In this document: one piece after another, positions 34,836 to 42,643 of the stretch
How positions within the stretch are numbered: position 1 is the first letter of the stretch
How the letters are laid out: every line of letters begins with the position of its first letter
DNA from: Branchiibius sp. NY16-3462-2
GTDB taxonomy: Bacteria > Actinomycetota > Actinomycetes > Actinomycetales > Dermatophilaceae
Direction: 5' to 3'
Assembly: GCF_001594145.1 (NCBI RefSeq)
Contig: NZ_LVCF01000001.1
Coordinates: forward strand, 186,001-250,000
Length of the DNA: 64,000 bases
Made by a program: the position numbers and the translations under genes
Notes under the pieces: generated by a model
The model's database searches: none
What the model saw: the letters and a program-made list of their open reading frames with translations, nothing else
Told to the model about the DNA's origin: nothing

Positions 34836-36017
34836 TCAGTCGCCCTTCACGTTCACCAACTGCCGCAGCGTGTGCCGGATCTCCACCAGGTCAGCGGCAT
34901 CCGCCATCACCTGATCGATGTCCTTGTACGCCGCGGGGATCTCATCGACGAACGCCGCGGTGTCGCGGTACTCGATGTCACCCATCGCGGCCCGCAGGTC
35001 GTCCTGGGTGAACGTCCGCCGCGCCGAGGACCGGCTGTGCACCCGGCCCGCACCGTGCGGGCTGGAGTTCAGCGCCACCGGGTTGCCCTTGCCGACCACG
35101 ACATACGACGCGGTCCCCATCGACCCCGGGATCAGACCCCAGGTGCCCGCGGTGGCATCGATCGCACCCTTCCGGGACAACCACACCTGCTTGCCGAAGT
35201 GCTTCTCGGACTCGGTGTAGTTGTGGTGGCAGTTGACCTCCTGCTGCCGCTCAAAGGTCTCAGCAGCGCCACCACTCACCCAGTAGGCGAACTCCCGCAC
35301 CACCCGGTCCATCATCTCGGCCCGGTTCAGGAACGCGAACCGCTGCGCCCACCGCAGCTGCCGCACGTACGTCGTGAACTCCGGCGTGCCCTCCACCAGG
35401 TAGGCAAGATCGCCATCCGGCAACGAGATCCACCACTGCTTGGCCAGCCGCTGGGCGACCTTGATGTGGTGCTGGGCGATCTTGTTGCCAACGCCCCGCG
35501 ACCCCGAGTGCAGGAACAGCCAGATCCGGTCCTGCTCGTCGGCGCTCACCTCGATGAAGTGGTTACCGGAGCCGAGCGTGCCCAGCTGCAGCGGCCAGTT
35601 CTTGGCGTACGACGCCGGGTCGAAGCCGGATCCGGTTGCCAGAGAGGCCAACTCGTCGATCCGCTCCTGCGTGTGCTCGCGTGTCACCTTCCGGTTGTAG
35701 GCGCCCGCGGACAGCGGGATGGACCGCTCGATGGACATCCGGAGCTTGCCCCTGTCCCCCGGCAGGTCGGACACGGCGTACGGCGTCCGGACCGCCATCA
35801 TCCCGCAGCCGATGTCCACGCCGACCGCCGCCGGGATGATCGCGCCCAGCGTCGGAATGACCGAACCGACCGTCGCGCCCTTGCCCAGGTGCGCGTCCGG
35901 CATCAGCGCCAGGTGCGGGTATATGAACGGCAACGTCGCCGTGACCTTCGCCTGCTCCAGCGTCTTCTCGTCAAGGATCGACGCCCAGTTCAGGAGCCGA
36001 TCCGAAATTCTGTCCAT
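34836..36017 (-). CDS. rtcB: RtcB family RNA ligase
   Basis: RtcB joins RNA 2',3'-cyclic phosphate (or 3'-phosphate) ends to 5'-hydroxyl ends using GTP and manganese. The 393-residue product has the metal-site segments GVDIGCGMMAVRT, LGSGNHFIEV and HSGSRGVGNKIAQHH. The guanylylation motif is NSSPHGAGRVHSR, with the His nucleophile and Arg. ATG 36017 has an AGAGGAA site. It is preceded by an unusual leader (small ORF, hairpin, terminator) and followed by a long hairpin and a nuclease/helicase gene. No RtcA or archease is present. Confidence 0.93.
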   Translation of the reverse strand: MDRISDRLLNWASILDEKTLEQAKVTATLPFIYPHLALMPDAHLGKGATVGSVIPTLGAIIPAAVGVDIGCGMMAVRTPYAVSDLPGDRGKLRMSIERSIPLSAGAYNRKVTREHTQERIDELASLATGSGFDPASYAKNWPLQLGTLGSGNHFIEVSADEQDRIWLFLHSGSRGVGNKIAQHHIKVAQRLAKQWWISLPDGDLAYLVEGTPEFTTYVRQLRWAQRFAFLNRAEMMDRVVREFAYWVSGGAAETFERQQEVNCHHNYTESEKHFGKQVWLSRKGAIDATAGTWGLIPGSMGTASYVVVGKGNPVALNSSPHGAGRVHSRSSARRTFTQDDLRAAMGDIEYRDTAAFVDEIPAAYKDIDQVMADAADLVEIRHTLRQLVNVKGD

Positions 36018-36054
36018 GACGAATTCCTCTCTGTGTGAATGTGTTTCGGACACG

Positions 36055-36082
36055 AAAAAGCCCCAGCCGGATGGCTGGGGCT
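36055..36082 (-). terminator. intrinsic terminator in the rtcB leader
   Basis: On the minus strand AGCCCCAGCC-ATCC-GGCTGGGGCT forms a 10-bp stem with a 4-nt loop, followed directly by a T-run (TTTTT). It ends about 38 bases before the rtcB ATG and lies about 150 bases after the histidine-kinase stop. It either ends the two-component operon or acts as an attenuator for rtcB. Confidence 0.8.
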
Positions 36083-36102
36083 CACAGTGCGTGCGCTCGG
36101 AA

Positions 36103-36183
36103 CTACTCCGACCGCAGGCGTACCTCAGCGAACCCCGTCACCCATTCCGGGCGGGGTTTGCTGTTCAGGTACGTCGAGCACAT
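36103..36183 (-). CDS. candidate 26-codon leader ORF upstream of rtcB
   Basis: ATG at 36183 opens a 26-residue frame beginning MCSTYLNSKPRPEW and ending EVRLRSE, stopping 20 bases before the terminator stem. The composition is protein-like. A TACGGT -10-like hexamer lies seven bases before the ATG, so the message could be leaderless; no ribosome-binding site is visible. The coding bases fold into a long hairpin (36120-36172). It could be a regulatory leader peptide. No homologue known to me. Confidence 0.4.
   Translation of the reverse strand: MCSTYLNSKPRPEWVTGFAEVRLRSE
36120..36172 (-). ncRNA. long stem-loop in the rtcB leader
   Basis: Nested complementary segments are GTACCT/AGGTAC (6 bp), CAGC/GCTG (4 bp), AACCCCG/CGGGGTT (7 bp) and an inner CCC/GGG. 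They are separated only by a 3-nt bulge and a 1x1 position. The fold covers most of the small ORF and ends about 38 nt before the intrinsic terminator, as expected for an attenuator-type or structured leader. Confidence 0.5.
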
Positions 36184-36231
36184 GGGCAGAACCGTAGCCG
36201 CACCTCGCGCTGGGCGCACCCGGATTTCCCG

Positions 36232-37422
36232 TCAAACAGGAAGCCGCACCTCAACCGAGGTGCCCGTGGGCGACCCCGGCTCCACGACCAGGGTCCCGCC
36301 GGCCGCGGCGACGCGCACGCGGCGCGACGCCAGGCCGAGATGGCCCTGCGCGAGCCGTCCATCGAGATCAACCTGACCCATGCCCCGCCCGTCATCAGAG
36401 ACCACCATCACGACCTCGTCATCGTTGCGCCGCAGGGATATTCGCAGCTCGTGAGCCTCGGCGTGTTTGACAACGTTGGTCACCAGCTCGCGTGCCGTCG
36501 ACAGCAGCAGACCGTCCTGCTTCGTGTGCAACCCGTCCGGCCATCCCTGCACCTCGAGCGTGACGGTCAGCCGTCCGCGAGCGCGGACTGTCTCGGCCAG
36601 GTCAGTCAGGGCTGCGGGCAGACCAGCGGCGTCCAGCACCGCCGGATGCAGCGCGGTCGTCGTCGAGCGCAGCAACCGGGCCGCCTCCTGCAGCGCCGCG
36701 TCGGCACGTTCCGTGGCGACAGCGTCCCCGGTGGCGACGTCGTCCAGTTCCAGCCGAGCTCCCAGGACGTACTGCAAAGCCCCGTCGTGCAGCGACTCGG
36801 CCAGGTCACGCTGCTCACGCTGTTCGACGGTGACCAGGTCCGACAGCAGCGCGGTCCGGTCGGCCAACAGGTCGGCGATCGTGCGCACCCGGGAGCGCTG
36901 CAGATGCGACAGGAGCACCGCACCGAGCCCCACTGCCGACAGCAGCACGGTGCGCAACAACACATAGGACCACGGCTCGGCACCCACGTTGCGGATCAGG
37001 ATGCTGGTGACCAGTTGGACCAGGATGGTGGGTCCGACGACGGCCGCGCACATCCACGGGTTCAGCTGGGCGGCCGCGATGATCGGAATCACGAAGAAGC
37101 CGTTGATCAGCAGGTACGGCGCCCAGGACTGATCCGCCGACAGGTCGCTGATCAGGGTGAGCAGGGTCAGGGCGGCCACGTCGACGACGAGGGCCACCCA
37201 GAGATACCGCTGCGTGCGCAGGTCTCCGGACCCGAGGAATCCGATGCCCAGGGTCCACACCAGGTAGGCCGCGACGATGACCCAGCACACGGCGAGGTGC
37301 TCCGTAGGTGGCTCGGTCAGCAGCACCGCGACGTAGGTCGCGACGAGGAACAGCCGCAACAGTCGTCGAATGCGGGCCGCCCGAGCGGCGTGCACCGGCA
37401 CCAGGTCTGCGCCGAGGCTCAC
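36232..37422 (-). CDS. NarL-type sensor histidine kinase
   Basis: The 396-residue kinase has about five to six N-terminal membrane helices (residues about 20-170) with no obvious extracellular sensor. A HisKA_3 dimerisation helix follows with the phosphorylated His in LAESLHDGALQYVL, then an ATPase domain (ARELVTNVVKHAEAHE, VSDDGRGM, GHLGLASRRVR). It phosphorylates the LuxR-type regulator encoded just upstream; the GTG start overlaps that gene's stop (GTGA). The signal is unknown. Confidence 0.9.
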   Translation of the reverse strand: MSLGADLVPVHAARAARIRRLLRLFLVATYVAVLLTEPPTEHLAVCWVIVAAYLVWTLGIGFLGSGDLRTQRYLWVALVVDVAALTLLTLISDLSADQSWAPYLLINGFFVIPIIAAAQLNPWMCAAVVGPTILVQLVTSILIRNVGAEPWSYVLLRTVLLSAVGLGAVLLSHLQRSRVRTIADLLADRTALLSDLVTVEQREQRDLAESLHDGALQYVLGARLELDDVATGDAVATERADAALQEAARLLRSTTTALHPAVLDAAGLPAALTDLAETVRARGRLTVTLEVQGWPDGLHTKQDGLLLSTARELVTNVVKHAEAHELRISLRRNDDEVVMVVSDDGRGMGQVDLDGRLAQGHLGLASRRVRVAAAGGTLVVEPGSPTGTSVEVRLPV

Positions 37423-38081
37423 TCCAGTAACCCGCGGCGCATTCCCTCGGCGACGGCGGCGGCCCGGTCGGAGACGCCCAGCTTGTCGTAGAGCCGCTGG
37501 GTGTGGGTCTTGACCGTGCTCGCCCCGAGGTAGAGCTCGGCGGCCAGCTGCGGGATCGACAGTCCGCGCGCGAAGCCCTCCAGTACCTGTTGTTCGCGCT
37601 CGCTGAGGGCTGGCGCCTCACGGTCCCGGCGCAGCCTGATCTGCTCGGCGAGGCCAGCCGTCAACTCGGGAGGCACGACGGTGCCGCCCTTGGCCACACG
37701 CAGCACCGCATCGACGATCTCGGCGCGGCGCGCGTCTTTGGACAGGTAACCGTTCGCCCCTTCCTCCAGTGCCTGGAAGACCACCGCACTGTCGGTGAGC
37801 GCCGACAGCAGGAGAGTTCGCGTCGCCAGCCCCTCCCGCGTGACGGCATGGACGACGCCCAGACCGTCCACATCCGGCATCTGGTAGTCCACGACCGCTA
37901 CGTCGGGCTGCTCGGTGCGGATGACCTCCAACCCCTCGCGCCCGTCATCGGCCTCGCCGACCACCTCCACGTACCCGCTGCTGCGCAGACCGCGCGCCAG
38001 CCCGTCGCGGAAGAACGGGTGATCGTCGATCACCACGACCCGGACCAGTCGGGCATGGGTACTTCGGCCTGCGCTACTCAC
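37419..38081 (-). CDS. NarL/LuxR-type response regulator
   Basis: The 220-residue protein has a receiver domain (VVVIDDHPFFRDGL, phosphoacceptor Asp in VAVVDYQMPDVDG) and a C-terminal LuxR helix-turn-helix (LSEREQQVLEGFARGLSIPQLAAELYLGASTVKTHTQRL). GTG 38081 is chosen because AGGAGG lies five bases upstream; GTG 38087 overlaps that site. It is first in a two-gene operon with the kinase. Confidence 0.92.
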   Translation of the reverse strand: MSSAGRSTHARLVRVVVIDDHPFFRDGLARGLRSSGYVEVVGEADDGREGLEVIRTEQPDVAVVDYQMPDVDGLGVVHAVTREGLATRTLLLSALTDSAVVFQALEEGANGYLSKDARRAEIVDAVLRVAKGGTVVPPELTAGLAEQIRLRRDREAPALSEREQQVLEGFARGLSIPQLAAELYLGASTVKTHTQRLYDKLGVSDRAAAVAEGMRRGLLE

Positions 38082-38107
38082 GTCCACCTCCTGCTGTCAC
38101 CCTGTCA

Positions 38108-38773
38108 CTACGGCCGCGATGCGGCTAGATAGCTGACCAGCGCGAGCGCCTCGATCGCGACCGCTCCCCACAGCGCCGCCGACGACACGTGCACCGTCGC
38201 CAACGCGCCCAGAAAGGCCCCGACGGCGAACGCGGCAACGACCAGGACGCTGAACACGGCTGCGTGCACCTGGCCCGCACGCCGATCGCGCACCATGGCC
38301 GCGACCGACTGGGCCAGCCGCATGAGGTTGCCGGTGGTCGCGATGGTCACCAACGACAGACCACCGGCCGACCGGAACAGGTCGAGCCGGATCGCTCCGA
38401 CGAGCGAGAGCACGACCAGGAAGATGGCGGCCGGTGTCGCCGCGGGCAGCATGGCCAGCACAGCGAAAATCGCGACCTGGCCGACCATCACCGCCACCAT
38501 GAAGTGCCGGGGCAACGCGGGACGTACGCCGCGTAGCAGCTGGGCGAGCGCGAGCCCGGTCGCGTAGGCCAACAGCGGCCAGAGGTACCGGGTCCACGGA
38601 TGGTGCTGCACCAGGGCTACTGCGAAAAAGACGACGTTGCCGGTCTGTGCGAACGCGAAGGACTGGTAGCGAAGGAACAGGTGGGCATCGATGTACCCGC
38701 TGACCATCGTCATGAGCAGCGCGCTGACCTGGCCGACGTCACCCGGCGTGCGCAGCGTCTGATTGTCCTGCAC
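38108..38773 (-). CDS. DUF1275 (YoaK-like) membrane protein
   Basis: The 221-residue protein has about six membrane helices and the DUF1275 signatures: SGYIDAHLFLRYQSFAFAQTGNVVF near the start and the TTGNLMRLAQ repeat-like second copy. Function is unknown. GTG 38773 is chosen for its GGAGGG site; the longer frame begins with an Arg-rich stretch. It diverges from the S33 hydrolase gene with a 41-bp spacer. Confidence 0.85.
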   Translation of the reverse strand: MQDNQTLRTPGDVGQVSALLMTMVSGYIDAHLFLRYQSFAFAQTGNVVFFAVALVQHHPWTRYLWPLLAYATGLALAQLLRGVRPALPRHFMVAVMVGQVAIFAVLAMLPAATPAAIFLVVLSLVGAIRLDLFRSAGGLSLVTIATTGNLMRLAQSVAAMVRDRRAGQVHAAVFSVLVVAAFAVGAFLGALATVHVSSAALWGAVAIEALALVSYLAASRP

Positions 38774-38814
38774 TCGCGCCCTCCGCTCGCGCCGTCTGAT
38801 CCTAAGCTCACGGT

Positions 38815-40053
38815 ATGGCAACGACCACCATTCCCGGCCTGGTTCTGATCGATCACGAGATCGAGGTCCCGCTGGATCACGCGAACCCTTCCGGGCCGAC
38901 CATCACGGTCTTCGCGCGCGAGGTCCGCCGACCCGGAGACGGTCCGGATCGCGATCCGCTGCTCTTCCTGCAGGGTGGTCCCGGCGGTGAAAGTCCCCGT
39001 CCCACAGGCATTCCCGAGCCCTCAGGGTGGCTGGGCCGGGCCTTGCAGGACTACCGGGTCTTCCTGCTGGACCAACGCGGCACCGGTCGTTCCACGCCGA
39101 TCACCGCACTGGCGGACCAGAGCCCGCAGCAGCAGGCCGACTATCTGGCCCTCTTCCGCGCCGACGCCATCGTCGAGGACTGCGAGGTGCTGCGCCAGGA
39201 GTTACACATCGACCGGTGGAGCCTGCTCGGGCAGTCGTTCGGCGGCTTCTGCACCCTGCGCTATCTGTCGACGCACCCGGACTCGGTCAAGGAGGCGTTG
39301 TTCACCGGTGGTGTGCCACCGATCGGGGTGCCGGTCGACGAGATCTACGCCGCGACGTACGACCGGATCCTGGAACTGACCGATCGGCACTACCGGGCGT
39401 TCCCCGGCGACCGGGACCGGATGCGCGCGTTGGCGCAGCGGGCGGCGGCCGGGCAGGTGACGCTGCCCGGTGGCACCCAGGTCAGCGCTGATCACCTGCG
39501 GGGTATCGGCGCCCCCCTGGGGATGACCGGCGGTTCGGAACAACTGCACTACCTACTGGAGCGTGACCCGGACGGTCTCGGTTTCGGCTACGACCTCGCC
39601 GGGCTGTTGTCGTTCAACGGTCACAGCCCCCTGTACGTCCTGGTCCACGAAGCGTGTTACGCCGACGGCGGTGTCACGGACTGGTCGTCGGCGCGGGTCC
39701 GTCCGGACGTGTACCGCGATGATCCGACCCTGCTCACCGGAGAGCACGTCTTCCCGTTCCACGTCACGGCCGATCCGTTGCTGGCACCGTTCCAGCAGGC
39801 CGCCGATCTGTTGGCGCGTCGCGACTGGCCCCAGCTCTACGACCGGTCTGTGCTCGCCGACCTCGCCGTGCCGGCCGCGGCAGCGATCTACTACGACGAC
39901 CCGTACGTGCTGCGCGAACACTCCCTCCAGACCGTCGAGCAGGTGCCCGCGATCCGGCCGTTCATCACCAACACCGTGCTGCACAACGGCCTTCGGTTGA
40001 TGCCCGACCAGATCCTCGGCCGGCTGATTGACATGGTTCATGGCAGGGCGTGA
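38815..40053 (+). CDS. alpha/beta hydrolase, S33 proline-iminopeptidase-like
   Basis: The 412-residue hydrolase has the oxyanion segment LFLQGGPGGESP, DQRGTGRSTPI, and the nucleophile elbow GQSFGGFC (Ser about residue 144). The length and the long cap insertion match actinobacterial prolyl aminopeptidases that remove N-terminal proline. A late HNGLRL supplies the likely catalytic His. No signal peptide is seen. It is followed closely by the LPG-synthase-like gene. Confidence 0.87.
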   Translation: MATTTIPGLVLIDHEIEVPLDHANPSGPTITVFAREVRRPGDGPDRDPLLFLQGGPGGESPRPTGIPEPSGWLGRALQDYRVFLLDQRGTGRSTPITALADQSPQQQADYLALFRADAIVEDCEVLRQELHIDRWSLLGQSFGGFCTLRYLSTHPDSVKEALFTGGVPPIGVPVDEIYAATYDRILELTDRHYRAFPGDRDRMRALAQRAAAGQVTLPGGTQVSADHLRGIGAPLGMTGGSEQLHYLLERDPDGLGFGYDLAGLLSFNGHSPLYVLVHEACYADGGVTDWSSARVRPDVYRDDPTLLTGEHVFPFHVTADPLLAPFQQAADLLARRDWPQLYDRSVLADLAVPAAAAIYYDDPYVLREHSLQTVEQVPAIRPFITNTVLHNGLRLMPDQILGRLIDMVHGRA

Positions 40054-40078
40054 CCGAGCTGGATCTACAGTGACGAAT

Positions 40079-41224
40079 ATGAGCGCCGACCGAGGTGAGG
40101 AAACGAGCGAAGCGAGGCCCGGAGCCGAGGCCAGAGGCGCGACCGAGAAGTTGAGTACAGAGGTGACCGACGCGGAGCCGGAGAAGGCGCAGCGCAGAAG
40201 GCTGTCCCGGTCGCTGCTGATCATCGTGCTGTCGGTCATCGCCGGCTACCTGATCATCCAGTTCGTCGGCCAGATCGACTGGAGCCAGGTCTACCGCGCG
40301 TTCGGCCACGTGAGCTGGTGGCAGGTGCTGATCCTGCTCGGCATGCTTCTCGTGCGCCAGACCCTGAACGCGGTCCCGCTGGCCACCTTCGTCCCCGGTC
40401 TCGGCCTGAACCACTCGCTGCAGAACGACGTCGCGGCCAACGTGGCCGGGACCGTCACGCCGCCCCCGGGCGACATGGTGGTACGGATCGCGATGTTCAA
40501 CTCCTGGAACGTCAACCCGGTCGACGGCATGGCCGGAGTGACGATGAACATGCTGAACTTCTACGCCGTGCGCCTGTTGGCACCGGTCGTCGGGCTGTTA
40601 CTCTTCGCGGCCGCCGGCCTGGAATTCCACCGGGTGGGATGGGCCATCCTGTGTGCGCTCGGAGCCGTGGGCCTGATGCTGGTACTGGCCATGGTGCTGC
40701 GGGCCGAGGACTGGGCCGACCGGTTGGGCCGCGGCGCCGCCCTCCAAGCCCAGCGCTTCAAGGCCAGCGCGGACCCGGACAAATGGTCCGCTGCCGTGAA
40801 CAAGTTCCGGGAGCAGATGTCCGAGGGCTTCACCCGCCGCTCCACCATCTCGATGGCATCCCTGCTGGCGATGGTGGCCGTCGACTCGCTGATCCTGCTC
40901 CTCGCGCTCCGGTTCGTCGGCGTCCCGGCCAGCGCTCTGCCCATCCTGCTGATCATGGGGACCTTCTTCAGCGCTTACCCGCTCACGGCCATGCCGTTGT
41001 TCGGTTTCGGTGTGCTGGACGCCGTCCTGACTGCAGCCTTCGTGGAGGAGTCCAGCCTGCACTACGAGCCGATGATCATCGCCGCCCTGGCCATCTGGCG
41101 CGCGATCACCATTCTCGGACCGCTCCTCGCGGGCGCGATCACCATCCTGGTCTGGCGACACCGTTCGGGTAACGACCTGAACCTGTGGGGGCGCAAGGGA
41201 GCCAGCGAACCGGCGACGCCGTAG
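40079..41224 (+). CDS. lysylphosphatidylglycerol synthase TM-region (UPF0104) protein
   Basis: The 381-residue membrane protein has about eight helices with the UPF0104 stretch ANVAGTVTPPPGDMVVRIAMF and the later GTFFSAYPLTAMPLFGFGVLDAVL. The family shares its fold with the flippase part of MprF, but copies without the synthase domain have no proven substrate. The N-terminus is charged and Glu/Ala-rich. ATG 40079 is chosen, 25 bases after the hydrolase stop. Confidence 0.8.
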   Translation: MSADRGEETSEARPGAEARGATEKLSTEVTDAEPEKAQRRRLSRSLLIIVLSVIAGYLIIQFVGQIDWSQVYRAFGHVSWWQVLILLGMLLVRQTLNAVPLATFVPGLGLNHSLQNDVAANVAGTVTPPPGDMVVRIAMFNSWNVNPVDGMAGVTMNMLNFYAVRLLAPVVGLLLFAAAGLEFHRVGWAILCALGAVGLMLVLAMVLRAEDWADRLGRGAALQAQRFKASADPDKWSAAVNKFREQMSEGFTRRSTISMASLLAMVAVDSLILLLALRFVGVPASALPILLIMGTFFSAYPLTAMPLFGFGVLDAVLTAAFVEESSLHYEPMIIAALAIWRAITILGPLLAGAITILVWRHRSGNDLNLWGRKGASEPATP

Positions 41225-41228
41225 GCAC

Positions 41229-41855
41229 TCAGCCGAGCATCTTCTTCATCGTCGCGATCTCGGCCGTCTGACTGGTCACGATCTGCTGGGCCAGCTTCTT
41301 GGCGTCCGCGTTCGCGCCCTCGGCCAGCTCCGTCCTGGCCATCTGCACCGCCCCCTCGTGGTGGGCGATCATCATGGTCAGGAACATCCGGTCGAACCCA
41401 GCACCGTTGGCTGCCATCAGGTCCGACATCTCCTGCGTGGACATCATCCCGGGCATCCCGGTCATCGGACCCATGTCGTGACCGGCCATGCTGCTCGGCA
41501 CGGGCTTGCCCCAGGCACGCAGCCAGGTGCTCATCTGCTCGATCTCCGGAGCCTGGGCCTTCTCGATCCGGTCCGCCAACGCCTTGACCTCCGGCGACAG
41601 AGCCCGGCTGGCTGCCAGCCTCGACATCTGCACGGCCTGCTCGTGGTGCGGGATCATCTGGGTCGCGAACTGGACGTCGGCGTCGTTGAAACTCGCCTGC
41701 TGCGAGCCTGACATCGTCGAACCCGGCACCGACGACGCGTTCGTCATCATGCTCATGTCGTGACCGCCGTGCCCGCTTGATGAACTGCCGCACGCAGCGA
41801 CCACCGTCAGGCCGACAAGGGACAGAGCCGCGGCACCGAGGCGCTTCCTGTTCAT
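41229..41855 (-). CDS. DUF305 lipoprotein, His/Met-rich
   Basis: The 208-residue protein has a lipoprotein signal (LTVVAACGSS; Cys about residue 22) and a mature part rich in His and Met (GHGGHDMSMM, GHDMGPMTGMPGMM). Two DUF305 repeats follow, each with a HHE motif (MIPHHEQAVQMSR and MIAHHEGAVQMAR). The His/Met clusters suggest metal, probably copper, binding outside the membrane. A CsoR-like palindrome sits 11 bases upstream. A TATTCT -10-like hexamer lies six bases before the ATG, so the mRNA may be leaderless. Confidence 0.87.
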   Translation of the reverse strand: MNRKRLGAAALSLVGLTVVAACGSSSSGHGGHDMSMMTNASSVPGSTMSGSQQASFNDADVQFATQMIPHHEQAVQMSRLAASRALSPEVKALADRIEKAQAPEIEQMSTWLRAWGKPVPSSMAGHDMGPMTGMPGMMSTQEMSDLMAANGAGFDRMFLTMMIAHHEGAVQMARTELAEGANADAKKLAQQIVTSQTAEIATMKKMLG

Positions 41856-41865
41856 GAGCCCAGAA

Positions 41866-41880
41866 TACCCCCTGGGGGTA
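41866..41880. promoter_or_regulatory. CsoR-like copper operator
   Basis: TACCCCCTGGGGGTA is a perfect palindrome about one central base, matching the TACCCC...GGGGTA pattern of CsoR/RicR copper-sensor sites. It overlaps a possible -10 (TATTCT) for the DUF305 gene and lies about 55 bases before the FrnE-like gene. No CsoR gene is in the window. Confidence 0.6.
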
Positions 41881-41935
41881 CATTGGACGGGTAAATACCA
41901 GGAATGCCGAAGGCGACCGCGACGTTGCGCCTGTC

Positions 41936-42625
41936 GTGAAGATTGACATCTGGTCCGACATCGCCTGCCCGTGGTGCTTCATCGGAAAGCGCCGTTTCGA
42001 GAAGGCTCTGGCCGCGTTCGAGCATCGCGACGATGTCGAGATCCATTGGCACAGTTACCAGTTGGATCCTACGCTGCCAGCCCACTACGACGGCACCGAA
42101 GTCGACTACCTGGTGGCCAGCAAGGGCATGCCCCGGGAGAACGTCGAGCAGATGATCTCCATGGTGGGCCAGCAGGCCGCCGAAGAAGGTCTGCACTACG
42201 ACTTCGACCACCTGGTCGTGGCCAACTCGTTGCCTGGTCATCACCTGCTGCACCTGGCCGCCCGACACGGTGTCGCCGACCAGGTCAAGGACGCACTGCT
42301 GTCCGCGCACTTCGAGAAGGGTCAGGACATCGGCGACGAGCAGGTGCTCACCGCCATCGGTGAGCAGCACGGCCTGCCTGCGATCGACGTACGTGCCGCC
42401 CTCACCGACCCCGAACTCACCGCCGAGATCGAGCGGGATTTCGCCCAGGCTCGCGCCTACGGCATCAGCGGGGTGCCGTTCTTCGTGCTCGATGAGAAGT
42501 ACGGCGTGTCGGGCGCCCAACCGTCCGACGTCTTCTCCCAGGCCCTCGAGCAGGCGTGGCGCGACGCGCACCCACTGGTCGTGGCCGAGCAGGTTGGGCC
42601 GGTTTGCGGGCCGGACGGTTGCTGA
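41936..42625 (+). CDS. DsbA-family FrnE-like thiol oxidoreductase
   Basis: The 229-residue thioredoxin-fold protein has the CPWC redox motif at residues 11-14 (SDIACPWCFIGKRRFEKAL), an all-helical insertion and the cis-Pro segment ISGVPFFVLD. It ends in the FrnE-type cysteine pair CGPDGC. There is no signal peptide, as is usual for FrnE proteins, which act as cytoplasmic disulfide isomerases linked to oxidative stress. The start is GTG 41936. The shared spacer with the CsoR-like site may link it to metal stress. Confidence 0.88.
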   Translation: MKIDIWSDIACPWCFIGKRRFEKALAAFEHRDDVEIHWHSYQLDPTLPAHYDGTEVDYLVASKGMPRENVEQMISMVGQQAAEEGLHYDFDHLVVANSLPGHHLLHLAARHGVADQVKDALLSAHFEKGQDIGDEQVLTAIGEQHGLPAIDVRAALTDPELTAEIERDFAQARAYGISGVPFFVLDEKYGVSGAQPSDVFSQALEQAWRDAHPLVVAEQVGPVCGPDGC

Positions 42626-42643
42626 GCGCCCTACCATCGGGGC

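Noticed and set aside
36055..36200. Y RNA or tRNA-like RNA linked to RtcB/Ro systems
   Set aside because: No Ro60-like gene is near and the leader does not form a Y-RNA or cloverleaf fold by eye.
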